The notes below the pieces were generated by a model. It saw only the letters and a program-made list of their open reading frames with translations, had not been told where the DNA came from and did no database searches. A program made the translations under genes and the position numbers. From JAPOKJ01 sp031421635 (GTDB lineage Bacteria; Pseudomonadota; Gammaproteobacteria; Burkholderiales; Burkholderiaceae_E): DNA of 64,000 nucleotides. The stretch covers positions 43,986 to 107,985 of the forward strand of contig JANOPA010000074.1 of NCBI GenBank assembly GCA_031421635.1, read 5' to 3'. Below, piece by piece: positions 25,800 to 35,365 of the stretch. Within the stretch, counting starts at the first letter, position 1; each line of letters begins with the position of its first letter.

Positions 25800-27173
25800 A
25801 TGATTCGCGTATTTAATCATTATCTTTCAACCCGTGTCCTCATCCTAGCGGCGATCGAAGCTTTGGTGCTCTTCCAAGCGATGGTCCTCGGTTTTCAGGT
25901 CAGGTACTTCGGTCAAAGTGTTCCTTTTCCGATCATTGAAGCCCTCTGTTTTACGGTCGTAATGCTATTAATGATGACCGCCTTGGGCCTTTACGAATCC
26001 TTTGCGGAGGAATTCAGAGCCACGATACAGCGGGTGATCGTGGCCTATTTGATGACCTTAGTCGTGCTCAGCGTGATGTTTTATCTGATCCCGCAGGCCT
26101 ATGTTGGGCGCGGCGTATTCGCGCTGACCTCGGTTTTTTCAGTTGCAAGTTTGCTCCTGGTTCGAGTCGTCTTGTTTCGCGTATCGGACGTGGGATTACC
26201 ACGTCGGCGCGTTCTTATTCTTGGGAACGGTCGCGAAGCAGAGGAACTGATCCGATTCTTGCACGATGGCGAGCGCGGTAGAACCGTTCAATACGCAGGC
26301 CTATACCCGGTCACTGGCGAGCGCAGTAACGGCAAGGAAGAACGACAGTTCAATCACGATCACTTGCTTCGTACTGTCAATGAGCTGAACGTCAGCGAAA
26401 TCGTCATTGCAGTTCGCGAGCGGCGCGGCGGCGTACTCCCGCTTCGCCAGCTATTGGATGCAAAGCTCAAGGGCACCAAGGTGTCCGACTTGGCCAGTTT
26501 TTATGAGCGCGAGCTTGGCCTGTTGCAGATCGATAATATGAAGGCGAGCTGGCTAATTTTTGGCTCAGGGTTCGATCAGGGAATGTTTCGAGACGTAGTA
26601 AAACGAATTTTTGACCTCATGGCGAGCTTGAGCCTGCTTATCCTGACTTTACCTATCCATTTAGCAGCGATGATCGCGGTCGTCATTGAGAGCGGTTTTC
26701 CGATCTTTTATAGCCAAGAAAGGGTTGGACAGGGCTCGCATCCATTCAAGATTTACAAATTGCGTTCAATGGTCCAAGATGCGGAAAAAGATGGCAAACC
26801 ACGCTGGGCCGGCGCGAATGATGCTCGCGTGACCCGAGTCGGGAAGTTCATACGAAGAACCCGAATCGACGAACTACCACAGCTTTTCAATGTGCTAAAG
26901 GGCGACATGAGTTTTGTCGGACCACGCCCAGAGAGAGCGTTTTTCGTGAATCAATTAGTTGATGAAATTCCTTTTTACGACGTTCGTCATAGCGTAAAGC
27001 CAGGTGTCACGGGCTGGTCACAGGTTCGTTATCCCTACGGCGCATCGAAAGAAGATGCGCTGAAAAAACTTCAATATGACCTCTACTACGTCAAGAACCA
27101 TTCACTGTTCCTGGATTTGTTGATCTTGGTCGATACCGTGCAAGTGGTCCTGCTCGGCAAAGGAGCTCGATGA
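25800..27173 (+). CDS. Priming sugar transferase of the XrtA/PEP-CTERM exopolysaccharide locus (TIGR03013 type)
   Basis: 457 residues. The N-terminal part has four to five membrane helices, a nucleotide-binding-like domain (VLILGNGREAEELIRFL) lies at about 135-240, and the C-terminal bacterial sugar transferase domain begins with a membrane re-entrant segment (VVKRIFDLMASLSLLILTLP) and carries GFPIFYSQERVGQ, KIYKLRSM, RIDELPQLFNVLKGDMSFVGPRPER. Such enzymes attach the first sugar phosphate to undecaprenyl phosphate. The stop overlaps the next gene by ATGA. Confidence 0.92.
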   Translation: MIRVFNHYLSTRVLILAAIEALVLFQAMVLGFQVRYFGQSVPFPIIEALCFTVVMLLMMTALGLYESFAEEFRATIQRVIVAYLMTLVVLSVMFYLIPQAYVGRGVFALTSVFSVASLLLVRVVLFRVSDVGLPRRRVLILGNGREAEELIRFLHDGERGRTVQYAGLYPVTGERSNGKEERQFNHDHLLRTVNELNVSEIVIAVRERRGGVLPLRQLLDAKLKGTKVSDLASFYERELGLLQIDNMKASWLIFGSGFDQGMFRDVVKRIFDLMASLSLLILTLPIHLAAMIAVVIESGFPIFYSQERVGQGSHPFKIYKLRSMVQDAEKDGKPRWAGANDARVTRVGKFIRRTRIDELPQLFNVLKGDMSFVGPRPERAFFVNQLVDEIPFYDVRHSVKPGVTGWSQVRYPYGASKEDALKKLQYDLYYVKNHSLFLDLLILVDTVQVVLLGKGAR

Positions 27174-29254
27174 GCCTGCAGGTCATCGGCTTTTTTGGAT
27201 TCTTACTTACTGCACTTGGGTTTACTGCACTCTCCTTATTGCTGGCAGTTCGTCGGCCTACCGTTCTTTTAGGTAGGTTGTTTCTCGCAATCAACCTCAT
27301 TCAGGCGCTCTGGGCGTGGACGATGGCGCTAGCCTTCACCAAATTTTCGCCCCCGCCCTACATATTTGCGTCGATAGAGGCGATTCGAACCGTAGGGTGG
27401 ACAATTTTTTCAGTCGCACTTGTCGAAGGTGTGTTTTCACGGGATTTAGATCCCAAAAAGAACCAAAGGGAACCTTTTTCACTATCGGTACCTCGTATTG
27501 CCCTTACGGCGAGCGTTCTAATTTCATTGACAGGCGTAATCGTTGATTTGATGGGTCAGACCGATCAATCGACTTTCATGCTGAAAACCCTCGCGTCCGT
27601 TGTAGGGCTTGTATGTATCGAGCAAACCTACAGGGCGACCGCTATTGAGCGACGCTGGGCACTAAAGTTTCTGATGATTGCCTTGGCGGCACTTTTTGCC
27701 TTTGATCTCGTGATGTATAGCGAAGCCCTCATGTTTTCCCGGCTCAATTTCAATTGGTGGACTGCGCGAGGCTACGTGAACGCCTTGCTTTTGCCGCTTA
27801 TTATCATGGCCGCGGTGAGAAATCGCGACTGGAAAACTCAGGTATCGGTCTCCAGAAACATGGTTTTCCACTCGACAGCCTTGCTGATCGCCGGGGCCTA
27901 TTTGGTTCTTGCTTCGCTGGCCGGGTATTACGTTCGATTCGTCGGTGGAAATTGGGGAGAAGTCGCTCAAGCAGTGGTCGTCTTTGGCGCCTTGGTCAGC
28001 CTAATTATGGTCCTGCTTTCCGGTACGATGCGGGCGCGGCTAAAGGTGTTTTTAGCAAAGAACTTTTTCAATTACCGGTTTGATTATCGGGAGGAATGGT
28101 TGCGCTTGACAGACACGCTGCACTCCTCCAAAGCGACAGAATCGGCGCAGGCCATTTCAGCAGAAACGCTGATCACATCGCTGGGTCGAATTGTCGACAG
28201 TACCGGTGGCGCACTTTGGCAACGCAAAGACGAGGACTTCCCTTTAGTGGGACAAGTCGGACTTGATCATTTTAGGGTCGATTTCGAAGCTGGAACCCCT
28301 TTGCTCGATTTCCTGATTCGCCGAGATTGGATTATCGACCTTGATGAATATCGCTCGAACAGGGCGGCCTACGAGTCGATCAATCTGCCCAACGATCTGC
28401 TTATTAACAAGGAACTATGGGTACTTATCCCGCTGTCCAATACGGGCCGTCTTGAAGGCATTCTCGGCTTAAATAGGCCGCTTTCCGAAACTGTGCTCAA
28501 CTGGGAGGTTCGTGACATCCTTAAGGTCGCCGCGCGACAAATTGCTAGTTTAATTTCCTTGCAAAGCGCCGTAGAAAGCCTGGTCCAATCGCGTCAGTTT
28601 GACTCGTTCAACAAAATGTCGGCCTTCGTCGTGCACGATTTGAAGAATCTCGTGTCCCAGTTGGCTCTATTGGTGCGAAACGCCTCCACCCACAAGCACG
28701 ACCCGGAATTTCAGGAGGATATGCTTGAAACGGTCGAAAACGTGCTTGAGAAGATGCAGGGCTTGCTTTTGCAATTAAGGCTGGGGACAAAACCGATTGA
28801 AAAACCGCAAATAATTTTGCTCGCCGATTTATTAAGCCGAGCCGTTCAGTCAAAGAAAGGATTGAAGCCGGTGCCCACGTTAATCATTCCCGAAGAAGTC
28901 ACTAAATTGAAAATTTTAGCCCACCCGGATCGTCTCGAGAGAGTTCTCGGCCACCTGATTCAAAATGCTTGCGAAGCAATGCACGGCACGGCCGGTGAGC
29001 TAGAAATCTCAGCTCGAGCAACTAGTGCGAGCCGTGTAAGCATTTTAGTCAAGGACAGCGGGCCCGGCATGAGCGCCAATTTTATTCAAACACAGCTCTT
29101 TAAGCCTTTTAATTCAACAAAAACCCACGGAATGGGCATCGGCACTTTTGAAAGTCGCGAGTACTTAAAGGAAATCGGTGGCGCTCTGACTGTAAGTAGT
29201 CATGAGCAAATCGGGACGACCTTCAAGATTGAATTAACGACCGCTCCGCACTAA
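27170..29254 (+). CDS. prsK: PEP-CTERM-system sensor histidine kinase PrsK
   Basis: 694 residues. Up to nine membrane helices occupy about residues 1-290, then a GAF-like segment (about 315-460) and a kinase core with phospho-acceptor His in FVVHDLKNLVSQL and ATPase boxes IQNACEAMHG, DSGPGMS and HGMGIGTF. Membership in the PrsK family (TIGR02916 type) follows from architecture and from the NtrC-type regulator PrsR immediately downstream. It presumably senses an envelope or metabolic cue and phosphorylates PrsR. The start overlaps the preceding stop (ATGA), showing translational coupling. Confidence 0.9.
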   Translation: MSLQVIGFFGFLLTALGFTALSLLLAVRRPTVLLGRLFLAINLIQALWAWTMALAFTKFSPPPYIFASIEAIRTVGWTIFSVALVEGVFSRDLDPKKNQREPFSLSVPRIALTASVLISLTGVIVDLMGQTDQSTFMLKTLASVVGLVCIEQTYRATAIERRWALKFLMIALAALFAFDLVMYSEALMFSRLNFNWWTARGYVNALLLPLIIMAAVRNRDWKTQVSVSRNMVFHSTALLIAGAYLVLASLAGYYVRFVGGNWGEVAQAVVVFGALVSLIMVLLSGTMRARLKVFLAKNFFNYRFDYREEWLRLTDTLHSSKATESAQAISAETLITSLGRIVDSTGGALWQRKDEDFPLVGQVGLDHFRVDFEAGTPLLDFLIRRDWIIDLDEYRSNRAAYESINLPNDLLINKELWVLIPLSNTGRLEGILGLNRPLSETVLNWEVRDILKVAARQIASLISLQSAVESLVQSRQFDSFNKMSAFVVHDLKNLVSQLALLVRNASTHKHDPEFQEDMLETVENVLEKMQGLLLQLRLGTKPIEKPQIILLADLLSRAVQSKKGLKPVPTLIIPEEVTKLKILAHPDRLERVLGHLIQNACEAMHGTAGELEISARATSASRVSILVKDSGPGMSANFIQTQLFKPFNSTKTHGMGIGTFESREYLKEIGGALTVSSHEQIGTTFKIELTTAPH

Positions 29255-29293
29255 AAACTAGATATTTCTTGAAATTTACCGGATCCTGAGAAG

Positions 29294-30643
29294 ATGACTC
29301 AAGAAAGACAAGTTCTATTGATGGTTGAAGACGACCTTGGTCTGCAAAAACAGATGAAATGGTCGTTTGAACGATATGAGGTGCATTTCGCCTCAAATCG
29401 CGACGAAGCCATTGCACAATTGCGTCGCATCGAACCCAAGGTTGTCACATTGGACCTGGGCTTGCCACCTGACGAAGATAGTACGAGCGAGGGTTTCAAG
29501 ACTCTGCAAGAAATTCTGAGTCTGCAGCCTTCAACCAAAGTCATTGCCGTGACGGGTCAAAATGATCGCTCAAATGCTGTTCGAGCCATTGGCATGGGTG
29601 CCTACGATTTTTTCTCTAAACCCTTCGAGGCCGACATTCTTGCCCTCGCTTTGGAGCGCGCCTTTCGAGTCGCCGATCTTGAAAGCGAGAATCGTCGCTT
29701 GGTGGTTTCGCTGAACAATGCACCACTCCAAGGCCTTTTGACCCGCGACCCAGGCATGCTCAAGCTATGCCGACAAATTGAACGCTTAGCCCCGACCAAC
29801 GCTACGGTCATGCTCAACGGCGAAAGCGGTACTGGTAAGGAAGTTCTCGCCAAAGCCTTACATGATCTTTCTAGTCGAGTGGACAAACGATTCGTGGCGA
29901 TTAATTGCGCTGCAATTCCAGACGCCCTACTCGAAGCTGAGCTGTTCGGCTATGAAAAAGGCGCGTTTACCGGGGCCGTAAAGCAGACCCCTGGCAAGAT
30001 CGAAGTTGCTGATGGTGGCACACTATTTCTCGACGAAATTGGGGATCTCCCACTTCCCCTCCAGGCAAAACTTTTAAGGTTCTTGCAGGAACGGGTCATC
30101 GAGCGCATCGGTGGAAGACAAGAAATCGCAGTCGATGTTCGCGTGGTATGCGCAACGCATCGCAATTTGCGTGAAGGCATTATTCAGGGCACATTTCGAG
30201 AGGACTTGTTTTACCGGCTTGGTGAAATTATCGTGGCGATTCCCCCTCTAAGAGAGCGGACGGGAGATGCCATTCTCATCGCGAATTCTTTCGTCAACCG
30301 CTTTTCTATTGAAAACAAGCGTGATCGCCTCATTTTACGAGAAGATGCGCTCGATGCGATCCAGAATCACCGCTGGCCGGGTAACGTCCGAGAACTCGAA
30401 AATTGTGTGAAACGAGCCGTCATCATGGCCGATGGAGCTTCCATAACTGCAGATGATCTCGGGTTAACGGTAGGGGCGAGCGAACCGATCTTCAACTTGC
30501 GGCAAGTGCGCGAAGACGCCGAGAAAAGTGCCGTGCTTAAAGTCATGGCCTACTGCGATAGCAATATTGCTAAAGCGTCCGAGCTTTTGGGCATTAGCCG
30601 CCCAACGCTTTATGACCTGCTCAATCGCTTTGGGTTGCGTTAG
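29294..30643 (+). CDS. prsR: PEP-CTERM-system sigma-54 response regulator PrsR
   Basis: 449 residues. The receiver domain has an Asp in VVTLDLGLPPDEDS. The AAA+ domain carries Walker A LNGESGTGKEVLAKAL, the sigma-54 loop YEKGAFTGAVKQ, Walker B-type GGTLFLDEIGDLP and HRWPGNVRELENCV. The C-terminal helix-turn-helix is KASELLGISRPTLYDLL. This fits PrsR (TIGR02915), the RpoN-dependent activator of exosortase-linked exopolysaccharide and PEP-CTERM genes. A GAGAAG ribosome site precedes the ATG. Confidence 0.92.
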   Translation: MTQERQVLLMVEDDLGLQKQMKWSFERYEVHFASNRDEAIAQLRRIEPKVVTLDLGLPPDEDSTSEGFKTLQEILSLQPSTKVIAVTGQNDRSNAVRAIGMGAYDFFSKPFEADILALALERAFRVADLESENRRLVVSLNNAPLQGLLTRDPGMLKLCRQIERLAPTNATVMLNGESGTGKEVLAKALHDLSSRVDKRFVAINCAAIPDALLEAELFGYEKGAFTGAVKQTPGKIEVADGGTLFLDEIGDLPLPLQAKLLRFLQERVIERIGGRQEIAVDVRVVCATHRNLREGIIQGTFREDLFYRLGEIIVAIPPLRERTGDAILIANSFVNRFSIENKRDRLILREDALDAIQNHRWPGNVRELENCVKRAVIMADGASITADDLGLTVGASEPIFNLRQVREDAEKSAVLKVMAYCDSNIAKASELLGISRPTLYDLLNRFGLR

Positions 30644-30716
30644 AGGCGTGTTCCTCATTAACAATCTGCTAAATTCATTATTCGGCCAAAACGCCAAGTC
30701 ATGTAGGGAAACTGAA

Positions 30717-33491
30717 ATGAGATTTCGTAAAAAACATTCGGCTTTTGTCATCTTATTGGCAATAAGTCTCGGACTGAGCGCCTGCGGAAAGTTTGGCGGA
30801 GCCGATGATCAGATGGCAAAAGCTACTCAGGCCTTACAAGCCAAGGATTTGAAGGCGGCCGAGCTTTTTCTCAAAACAGCCATACAGAAACAAGACTCGG
30901 CACAAGCACGTATGTTACTTGGCGGTATTTATCGCGACACGACCGATTTCAAAGCTGCCGAATCGGAGCTCCGACGCGCCATTGAGCTTGGCGCCGATCG
31001 CAATCTCGTTGTACCAGATCTTTTGGACACGCTCTTCAACATGGGCGAGTTTCAAAAGGTTATTGACGACTCTAAAAATTTAACGGTCGATCAAGCGGAA
31101 CCCAGAGCAAAGGTGAGCACAGTAATTGGCCGCTCCTATTTGAGTCTTGGCAAGTCTGATCTCGCTAAAAAAGCCTTCGAAGAGGCTCTAGCCTTGCAAC
31201 CCAACCATCTTCCAGCTCAAGCGGGCATGGCATCGCTTATGGCTTCTTGGGGCGACAAAGCTGGCGCACGCAAAGCAGCAGAAGGAATACTTGCCAAGGA
31301 TCCTAACTCGCAAGACGCAGCGATGCTTAAGGCCGACTTAATTTTATTGGAAGGCAAGCTGGTTGAAGCGCGCGATCTGTTCTCCGGAATTGTCACCAGA
31401 AACCCTTCAAGTATCCTGGCACGCGCCAAAATTACCGCGATCGAGATCGATCTTAAAAATTTTGATTCCGCGCGCGCACAATGGAAAGAGCTTGCTAAGC
31501 TCAATGGCGCGAGTCCCGGGACGGCCTATCTGCGCTCACTTCTTGAGTTTAGAGATGGCAAGCTTGATGCCGCCCGTGAGACGGTGCAGTTTGCAATCAA
31601 AGTTTCTCCAGATTACGTGCCTACATTGATTCTGGCGGCAAACATTTATCTTGCGCTGAACTCCTACGAGCAAGCTGAGAAGCATGCTCGAATGGCTCTC
31701 GAGAGAGCCCCCGGAACGATTCAGGCACAGCGCCTTCTGGCAGCAACCTACTTGAAAATGAATTCGCCCGAAAGAGCGATGCAAATTGTTCAGCCAATGA
31801 TCGACAAGAACACCGTTGATTCGGCAATTCTGGCGATCGCCGGAGAAGCCTCCCTGAAGCTCAATGAACCCGTGAAAGCAGCGAGTTACTTCGACAAAGC
31901 AAGTAAGCTCGACCCAAACGATCCGAGCAAACGGACTGGCCTTGCATTGGCGAAGATGGCCTCAGGTGATCAAACCAGCGCCTTTAGTGAACTCGAGCAA
32001 GCAGTCGAAATCGATAGCAATAGTTACCAAGCCGACATCGCTCTCATCATGGGACGAGTGAAGGAAAAACAGTATGACAAGGCCCTCGAGGCCGTCAACA
32101 GGCTTGAGAAAAAACTCGCTAAAAACCCTTTGCCCCACAACCTTAGGGGCATGGTACTCATGGCCAAAAATGACCCGGCCGGGGCGCGATCAGCTTTTCA
32201 GAAAGCTCTCGATATCGACCCCGTCTTTTTCGCAGCGGCAGCAAACTTAGCTAGCCTAGATATGCGCGAGAATAAGCCTGAAGAGGCCAAAAAACGTTAT
32301 GAAACACTTCTGACAAAAGATCCAAAACACACCCAAGCATTGATTGCCTTGGCAAGTTTAAGTTCTAGGCTTGGCGGCTCTAAAGAGAGCACGCTTGAAT
32401 ATCTTAGACGAGCCAAAGCTTCAAGCCCTGGCGCAATAGGCGCGGTATTGGCGCTCGCAAACTTCTACATGGAGAACAAACTGCCTCGTGAGGCGATCCC
32501 AGTGATCCAGGAAGGCCTGACGGCCAACCCCAATCGTATTGAGTTACTCGATGTTTTGGGTTCCGCGTATTTGCAGCTCAATGAGCGTCAGCAGGCGATG
32601 GACACATTTGACCGAATGGTCAAAGTGAATCCTACTTCAGCACCCCTCCAATACCGGCTTGGCGAACTTCGGGCGGCTATGCGGGATGAGGCTGGTGCCT
32701 TGCAGAACTTCAAGCGCGCATCCGAGCTGCAGCCGAAGGCTATTGAACCCAAAATTGCGATTGCCTCAATGCTCCTTCGGCAAGGAAAAATCGCCGATGC
32801 AAAGAGCGTTGCGGCACAACTTCAAAAAGACATCGGCAATTCGGCTGCGGGACTTGCGCTTGAGGGGGATTTGTTCGGCGTGGAGAATAAATGGCCTGAA
32901 GCGACCATCTCCTATAAAAAGGCCTTTGACCTAGAAAAAACAGTATCGATTGGGGTAAAGCTCCATCAGGCGTACAGCCGATCCAACAAGGTTGCAGAGG
33001 CCGAGACACTTCTCGCCGACTGGTTTAAAGCCGCGCCAAACGATATCGCGATGCGCTTGTACGCGGGCGAACACGAAATCGCAAGAGAGCGATGGTCGGA
33101 AGCCGTTAAGCATTACGACGCCGTGTTAAAGATCGACCCAAAGCACGCAGCCGCCCTGAATAATGTCGCCTGGGCACTCAACAAACTTAAAGACCCTCGT
33201 GCCATTAGTTTAGCGGAGCAGGCTTACGCATTGGCACCTCAGTCACCCCCTGTAATTGATACTTTGGGTTACTTATTGGTTGAAAGTGGTAATACGTCAA
33301 GAGGAATAGAATTGCTTCGTCAAGCTGTAAGCCTAGCGCCTAGAGCGTCCGAATATCGCTTGCATCTGGCCGAGGCACTTTCGAAAGCTGGCGACAAGGG
33401 GGCGGCGCGCAAGGAGCTGGATATCGTTCTCAAAGATGCCCCAAAAGGCGCCGTCGGTGATGCTGCAAAAGCACTTTCTACGAAGCTTTAG
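30717..33491 (+). CDS. prsT: PrsT-type TPR lipoprotein of the XrtA/PEP-CTERM system
   Basis: 924 residues from the ATG at 30717 with AGGG upstream. A short basic leader and hydrophobic segment end in the lipobox LGLSACGK, so it is an anchored lipoprotein. Nearly all the remainder is tandem tetratricopeptide repeats of about 34 residues (for example NPLPHNLRGMVLMAKNDPAG and PEEAKKRYETLLTKDP). This length and order next to PrsK/PrsR match PrsT (TIGR02917). It probably scaffolds polysaccharide assembly or export in the periplasm. Confidence 0.9.
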   Translation: MRFRKKHSAFVILLAISLGLSACGKFGGADDQMAKATQALQAKDLKAAELFLKTAIQKQDSAQARMLLGGIYRDTTDFKAAESELRRAIELGADRNLVVPDLLDTLFNMGEFQKVIDDSKNLTVDQAEPRAKVSTVIGRSYLSLGKSDLAKKAFEEALALQPNHLPAQAGMASLMASWGDKAGARKAAEGILAKDPNSQDAAMLKADLILLEGKLVEARDLFSGIVTRNPSSILARAKITAIEIDLKNFDSARAQWKELAKLNGASPGTAYLRSLLEFRDGKLDAARETVQFAIKVSPDYVPTLILAANIYLALNSYEQAEKHARMALERAPGTIQAQRLLAATYLKMNSPERAMQIVQPMIDKNTVDSAILAIAGEASLKLNEPVKAASYFDKASKLDPNDPSKRTGLALAKMASGDQTSAFSELEQAVEIDSNSYQADIALIMGRVKEKQYDKALEAVNRLEKKLAKNPLPHNLRGMVLMAKNDPAGARSAFQKALDIDPVFFAAAANLASLDMRENKPEEAKKRYETLLTKDPKHTQALIALASLSSRLGGSKESTLEYLRRAKASSPGAIGAVLALANFYMENKLPREAIPVIQEGLTANPNRIELLDVLGSAYLQLNERQQAMDTFDRMVKVNPTSAPLQYRLGELRAAMRDEAGALQNFKRASELQPKAIEPKIAIASMLLRQGKIADAKSVAAQLQKDIGNSAAGLALEGDLFGVENKWPEATISYKKAFDLEKTVSIGVKLHQAYSRSNKVAEAETLLADWFKAAPNDIAMRLYAGEHEIARERWSEAVKHYDAVLKIDPKHAAALNNVAWALNKLKDPRAISLAEQAYALAPQSPPVIDTLGYLLVESGNTSRGIELLRQAVSLAPRASEYRLHLAEALSKAGDKGAARKELDIVLKDAPKGAVGDAAKALSTKL

Positions 33492-33518
33492 AGGTCACAC
33501 TGATTTAAGGATTCATTT

Positions 33519-34508
33519 TTGAGCACTAACGGCCGCTCCGTGAATGCGCTCAAGATCATTTTGATCGGAGCAATGCTGGGAGCATGCGCGCTTGTTTCTG
33601 CACAAGGGAGTCAAGGTAGCTCAGATCCCCTGTCTAAAACCAGTCGGCTGACGGAGTTAACGGAGTACGGTGTTCGTTTTGAGCATGCAGAAGGCGTCGA
33701 AAAAGACTACAGCAAGGCTCAGACGTTTTATTGCGCGGCCTCTCGCGAGGGGCATCCTGACGCTTTGATTCGACTCGGATGGATGTACGCCAATGCTCGG
33801 GGCGTTCCAAGAGATGATGCCATTGCGGCCACTCTGTTCAAAAAAGCGGCTGACCTCGGAAGCGAAATGGCTTCCCGACTTGCGGAGCTGGTACGCGCCA
33901 ACGAAGAAAAACTTCCGGCCTGTCTAATCGATAAAAAACAGCAAGCGAATATCGATACCCTTGTCGCCACTTTGTTGAATCCGCCCACTGCACAGACTCG
34001 ACCTTCGGATCGTGGACCAACGCCATCAGTACAAAATCCGGCGCAGTTCCGAACCGGGCCCACGACCATTGAGAGAAAGCAATTGGTCAAGTTGGTCACT
34101 CTTAGGGCCAGAGCCGCGAAACTGGATCCAAGGTTGGTTTTTGCGATCATCTTCGCCGAGTCTAATTTCGACCCATTAGTGCGCTCACCCAAGGGGGCGC
34201 TCGGCCTGATGCAACTCATTCCGGAGACAGCCGAAAGATTTGGTGTCTCTGATGTCTGGAATCCAGAGGAAAACATTCGAGGCGGAGTAGCCTATTTAAG
34301 GTGGCTACTTTCTTATTTTAAAGGTGACGTATGGCTGGCAATCGCTGGTTACAATGCTGGCGAAGGGGCTGTCGATAAGTTTAAAGGTGTCCCCCCTTAC
34401 AGTGAGACGATGGCCTATGTTCAAAAGATCAGAGCTCTTTACCCCCGGGATTTTCACGCTTATGATGCGAAAATTGTAGGAGGAAGCGCTTTTCTATCAA
34501 AGCGATGA
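33519..34508 (+). CDS. Sel1-repeat lytic transglycosylase (SLT family)
   Basis: 329 residues beginning at a TTG at 33519 with AAGG eight bases upstream; no better in-frame ATG exists before the signal peptide. Signal peptide (LIGAMLGACALVSAQ), then Sel1-like repeats (about 45-110, EYGVRFEHAEGVEKDYSKAQ), a Pro/Thr linker and an SLT domain (about 185-315). The catalytic Glu is in IIFAESNFDP, followed by GALGLMQLIPETA and IAGYNAGEGAVDKF. It cleaves peptidoglycan glycan strands, plausibly opening the wall for the polysaccharide export apparatus. Confidence 0.9.
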   Translation: MSTNGRSVNALKIILIGAMLGACALVSAQGSQGSSDPLSKTSRLTELTEYGVRFEHAEGVEKDYSKAQTFYCAASREGHPDALIRLGWMYANARGVPRDDAIAATLFKKAADLGSEMASRLAELVRANEEKLPACLIDKKQQANIDTLVATLLNPPTAQTRPSDRGPTPSVQNPAQFRTGPTTIERKQLVKLVTLRARAAKLDPRLVFAIIFAESNFDPLVRSPKGALGLMQLIPETAERFGVSDVWNPEENIRGGVAYLRWLLSYFKGDVWLAIAGYNAGEGAVDKFKGVPPYSETMAYVQKIRALYPRDFHAYDAKIVGGSAFLSKR

Positions 34509-34708
34509 ATGAAATATTCAACGATCCGAGCTTTTGAAACGTTAAGCTTCGAGCATGTAGTGCGATATTTCCTACTACAAACTCGTTGGGGAGCTTCAAA
34601 CTCCCGTTTATCGGTTGATCTCACTTCCTGTCCAACATCCCTTGTCCATGCCAGCTATAAGTTGGATCCTTAATATTAAATTCTGCTTGAAAGACGGAGT
34701 ACTTGCCC
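34509..34708 (+). other. 200-base gap before the export lipoprotein gene
   Basis: No gene is visible. It contains a small hairpin (GGGAG at 34589-34593 with CTCCC at 34601-34605, loop CTTCAAA) and is the largest break inside the exopolysaccharide locus, so a separate promoter for the export genes is likely. I found no sigma-54 type GG-N10-GC match here. Confidence 0.35.
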
Positions 34709-35305
34709 ATGAAACGAATATTTTTGATTTTTTTAGCGCTCGCAGCTCTTGCTGGATGCGCAAGTAACCTCCCGCCTGCGCCGAGACAGGCTGCGACGCC
34801 TGATTACAAATACTTGATCGGACCCGGTGACAGCCTGAACATTATTGTGTGGCGAAATCCTGAATTGTCTGCAATTGTGCCTGTCCGACCCGATGGTAAA
34901 ATTACCTCGCCGTTGATCGAAGACATGATCGCCATCAACAAGAACCCTTCTGAACTTGCCCGTGAAATTGAAGCGAAGCTCAAACGCTATATTCAAGATC
35001 CTGTCGTCACCGTGGTCGTACAGAACTTTGTTGGACCCACTAGCGAACAAGTTCGTGTCGTCGGCCAGGCTGCAAAGCCGCAGGCGCTCGCCTACCGTCA
35101 AAATATGACCTTGCTGGACGTCATGATTGCCGTGGGTGGCATTACTGATTTCGCTGCGGGCAATCGTGCCGTGTTAATCCGTTCCTCTGAAGGCAACAAG
35201 CAATTTGGCTTGCGCTTACGCGACTTACTTAAGCGGGGCGATGTTTCAGCCAATATAGAACTCAAGCCGGGCGACGTCATCATGATTCCAGAGAGCTGGT
35301 TCTAA
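34709..35305 (+). CDS. XrtA/PEP-CTERM polysaccharide export lipoprotein (Wza-like)
   Basis: 198 residues from ATG 34709 with GGAG upstream. Lipobox ALAGCASN at the N-terminus, followed by a Poly_export domain (YLIGPGDSLNIIVWRNPELS, VRPDGKITSPLIEDM) and a SLBB-like segment (VVGQAAKPQALAYRQNMTLLDVM, with GGITDFAAGNRAVLIR). It lacks the large extra domains of E. coli Wza and is the short form typical of exosortase loci (TIGR03027). It probably forms the outer-membrane export channel with the barrel protein downstream. Confidence 0.92.
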   Translation: MKRIFLIFLALAALAGCASNLPPAPRQAATPDYKYLIGPGDSLNIIVWRNPELSAIVPVRPDGKITSPLIEDMIAINKNPSELAREIEAKLKRYIQDPVVTVVVQNFVGPTSEQVRVVGQAAKPQALAYRQNMTLLDVMIAVGGITDFAAGNRAVLIRSSEGNKQFGLRLRDLLKRGDVSANIELKPGDVIMIPESWF

Positions 35306-35365
35306 AGTCATCTAGCAGCCGACCCTACAAAATCCACCGCTGATCCAAGCAAAAAAGAGCTATCC

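Noticed and set aside
33728..34276. 182-codon minus-strand ORF opposite the transglycosylase gene
   Set aside because: Composition and position are those of a shadow frame; the plus-strand frame has clear Sel1 and SLT motifs.
34561..34640. Possible c-di-GMP riboswitch before the export lipoprotein gene
   Set aside because: Only one small hairpin was found and none of the conserved GEMM core bases are present.
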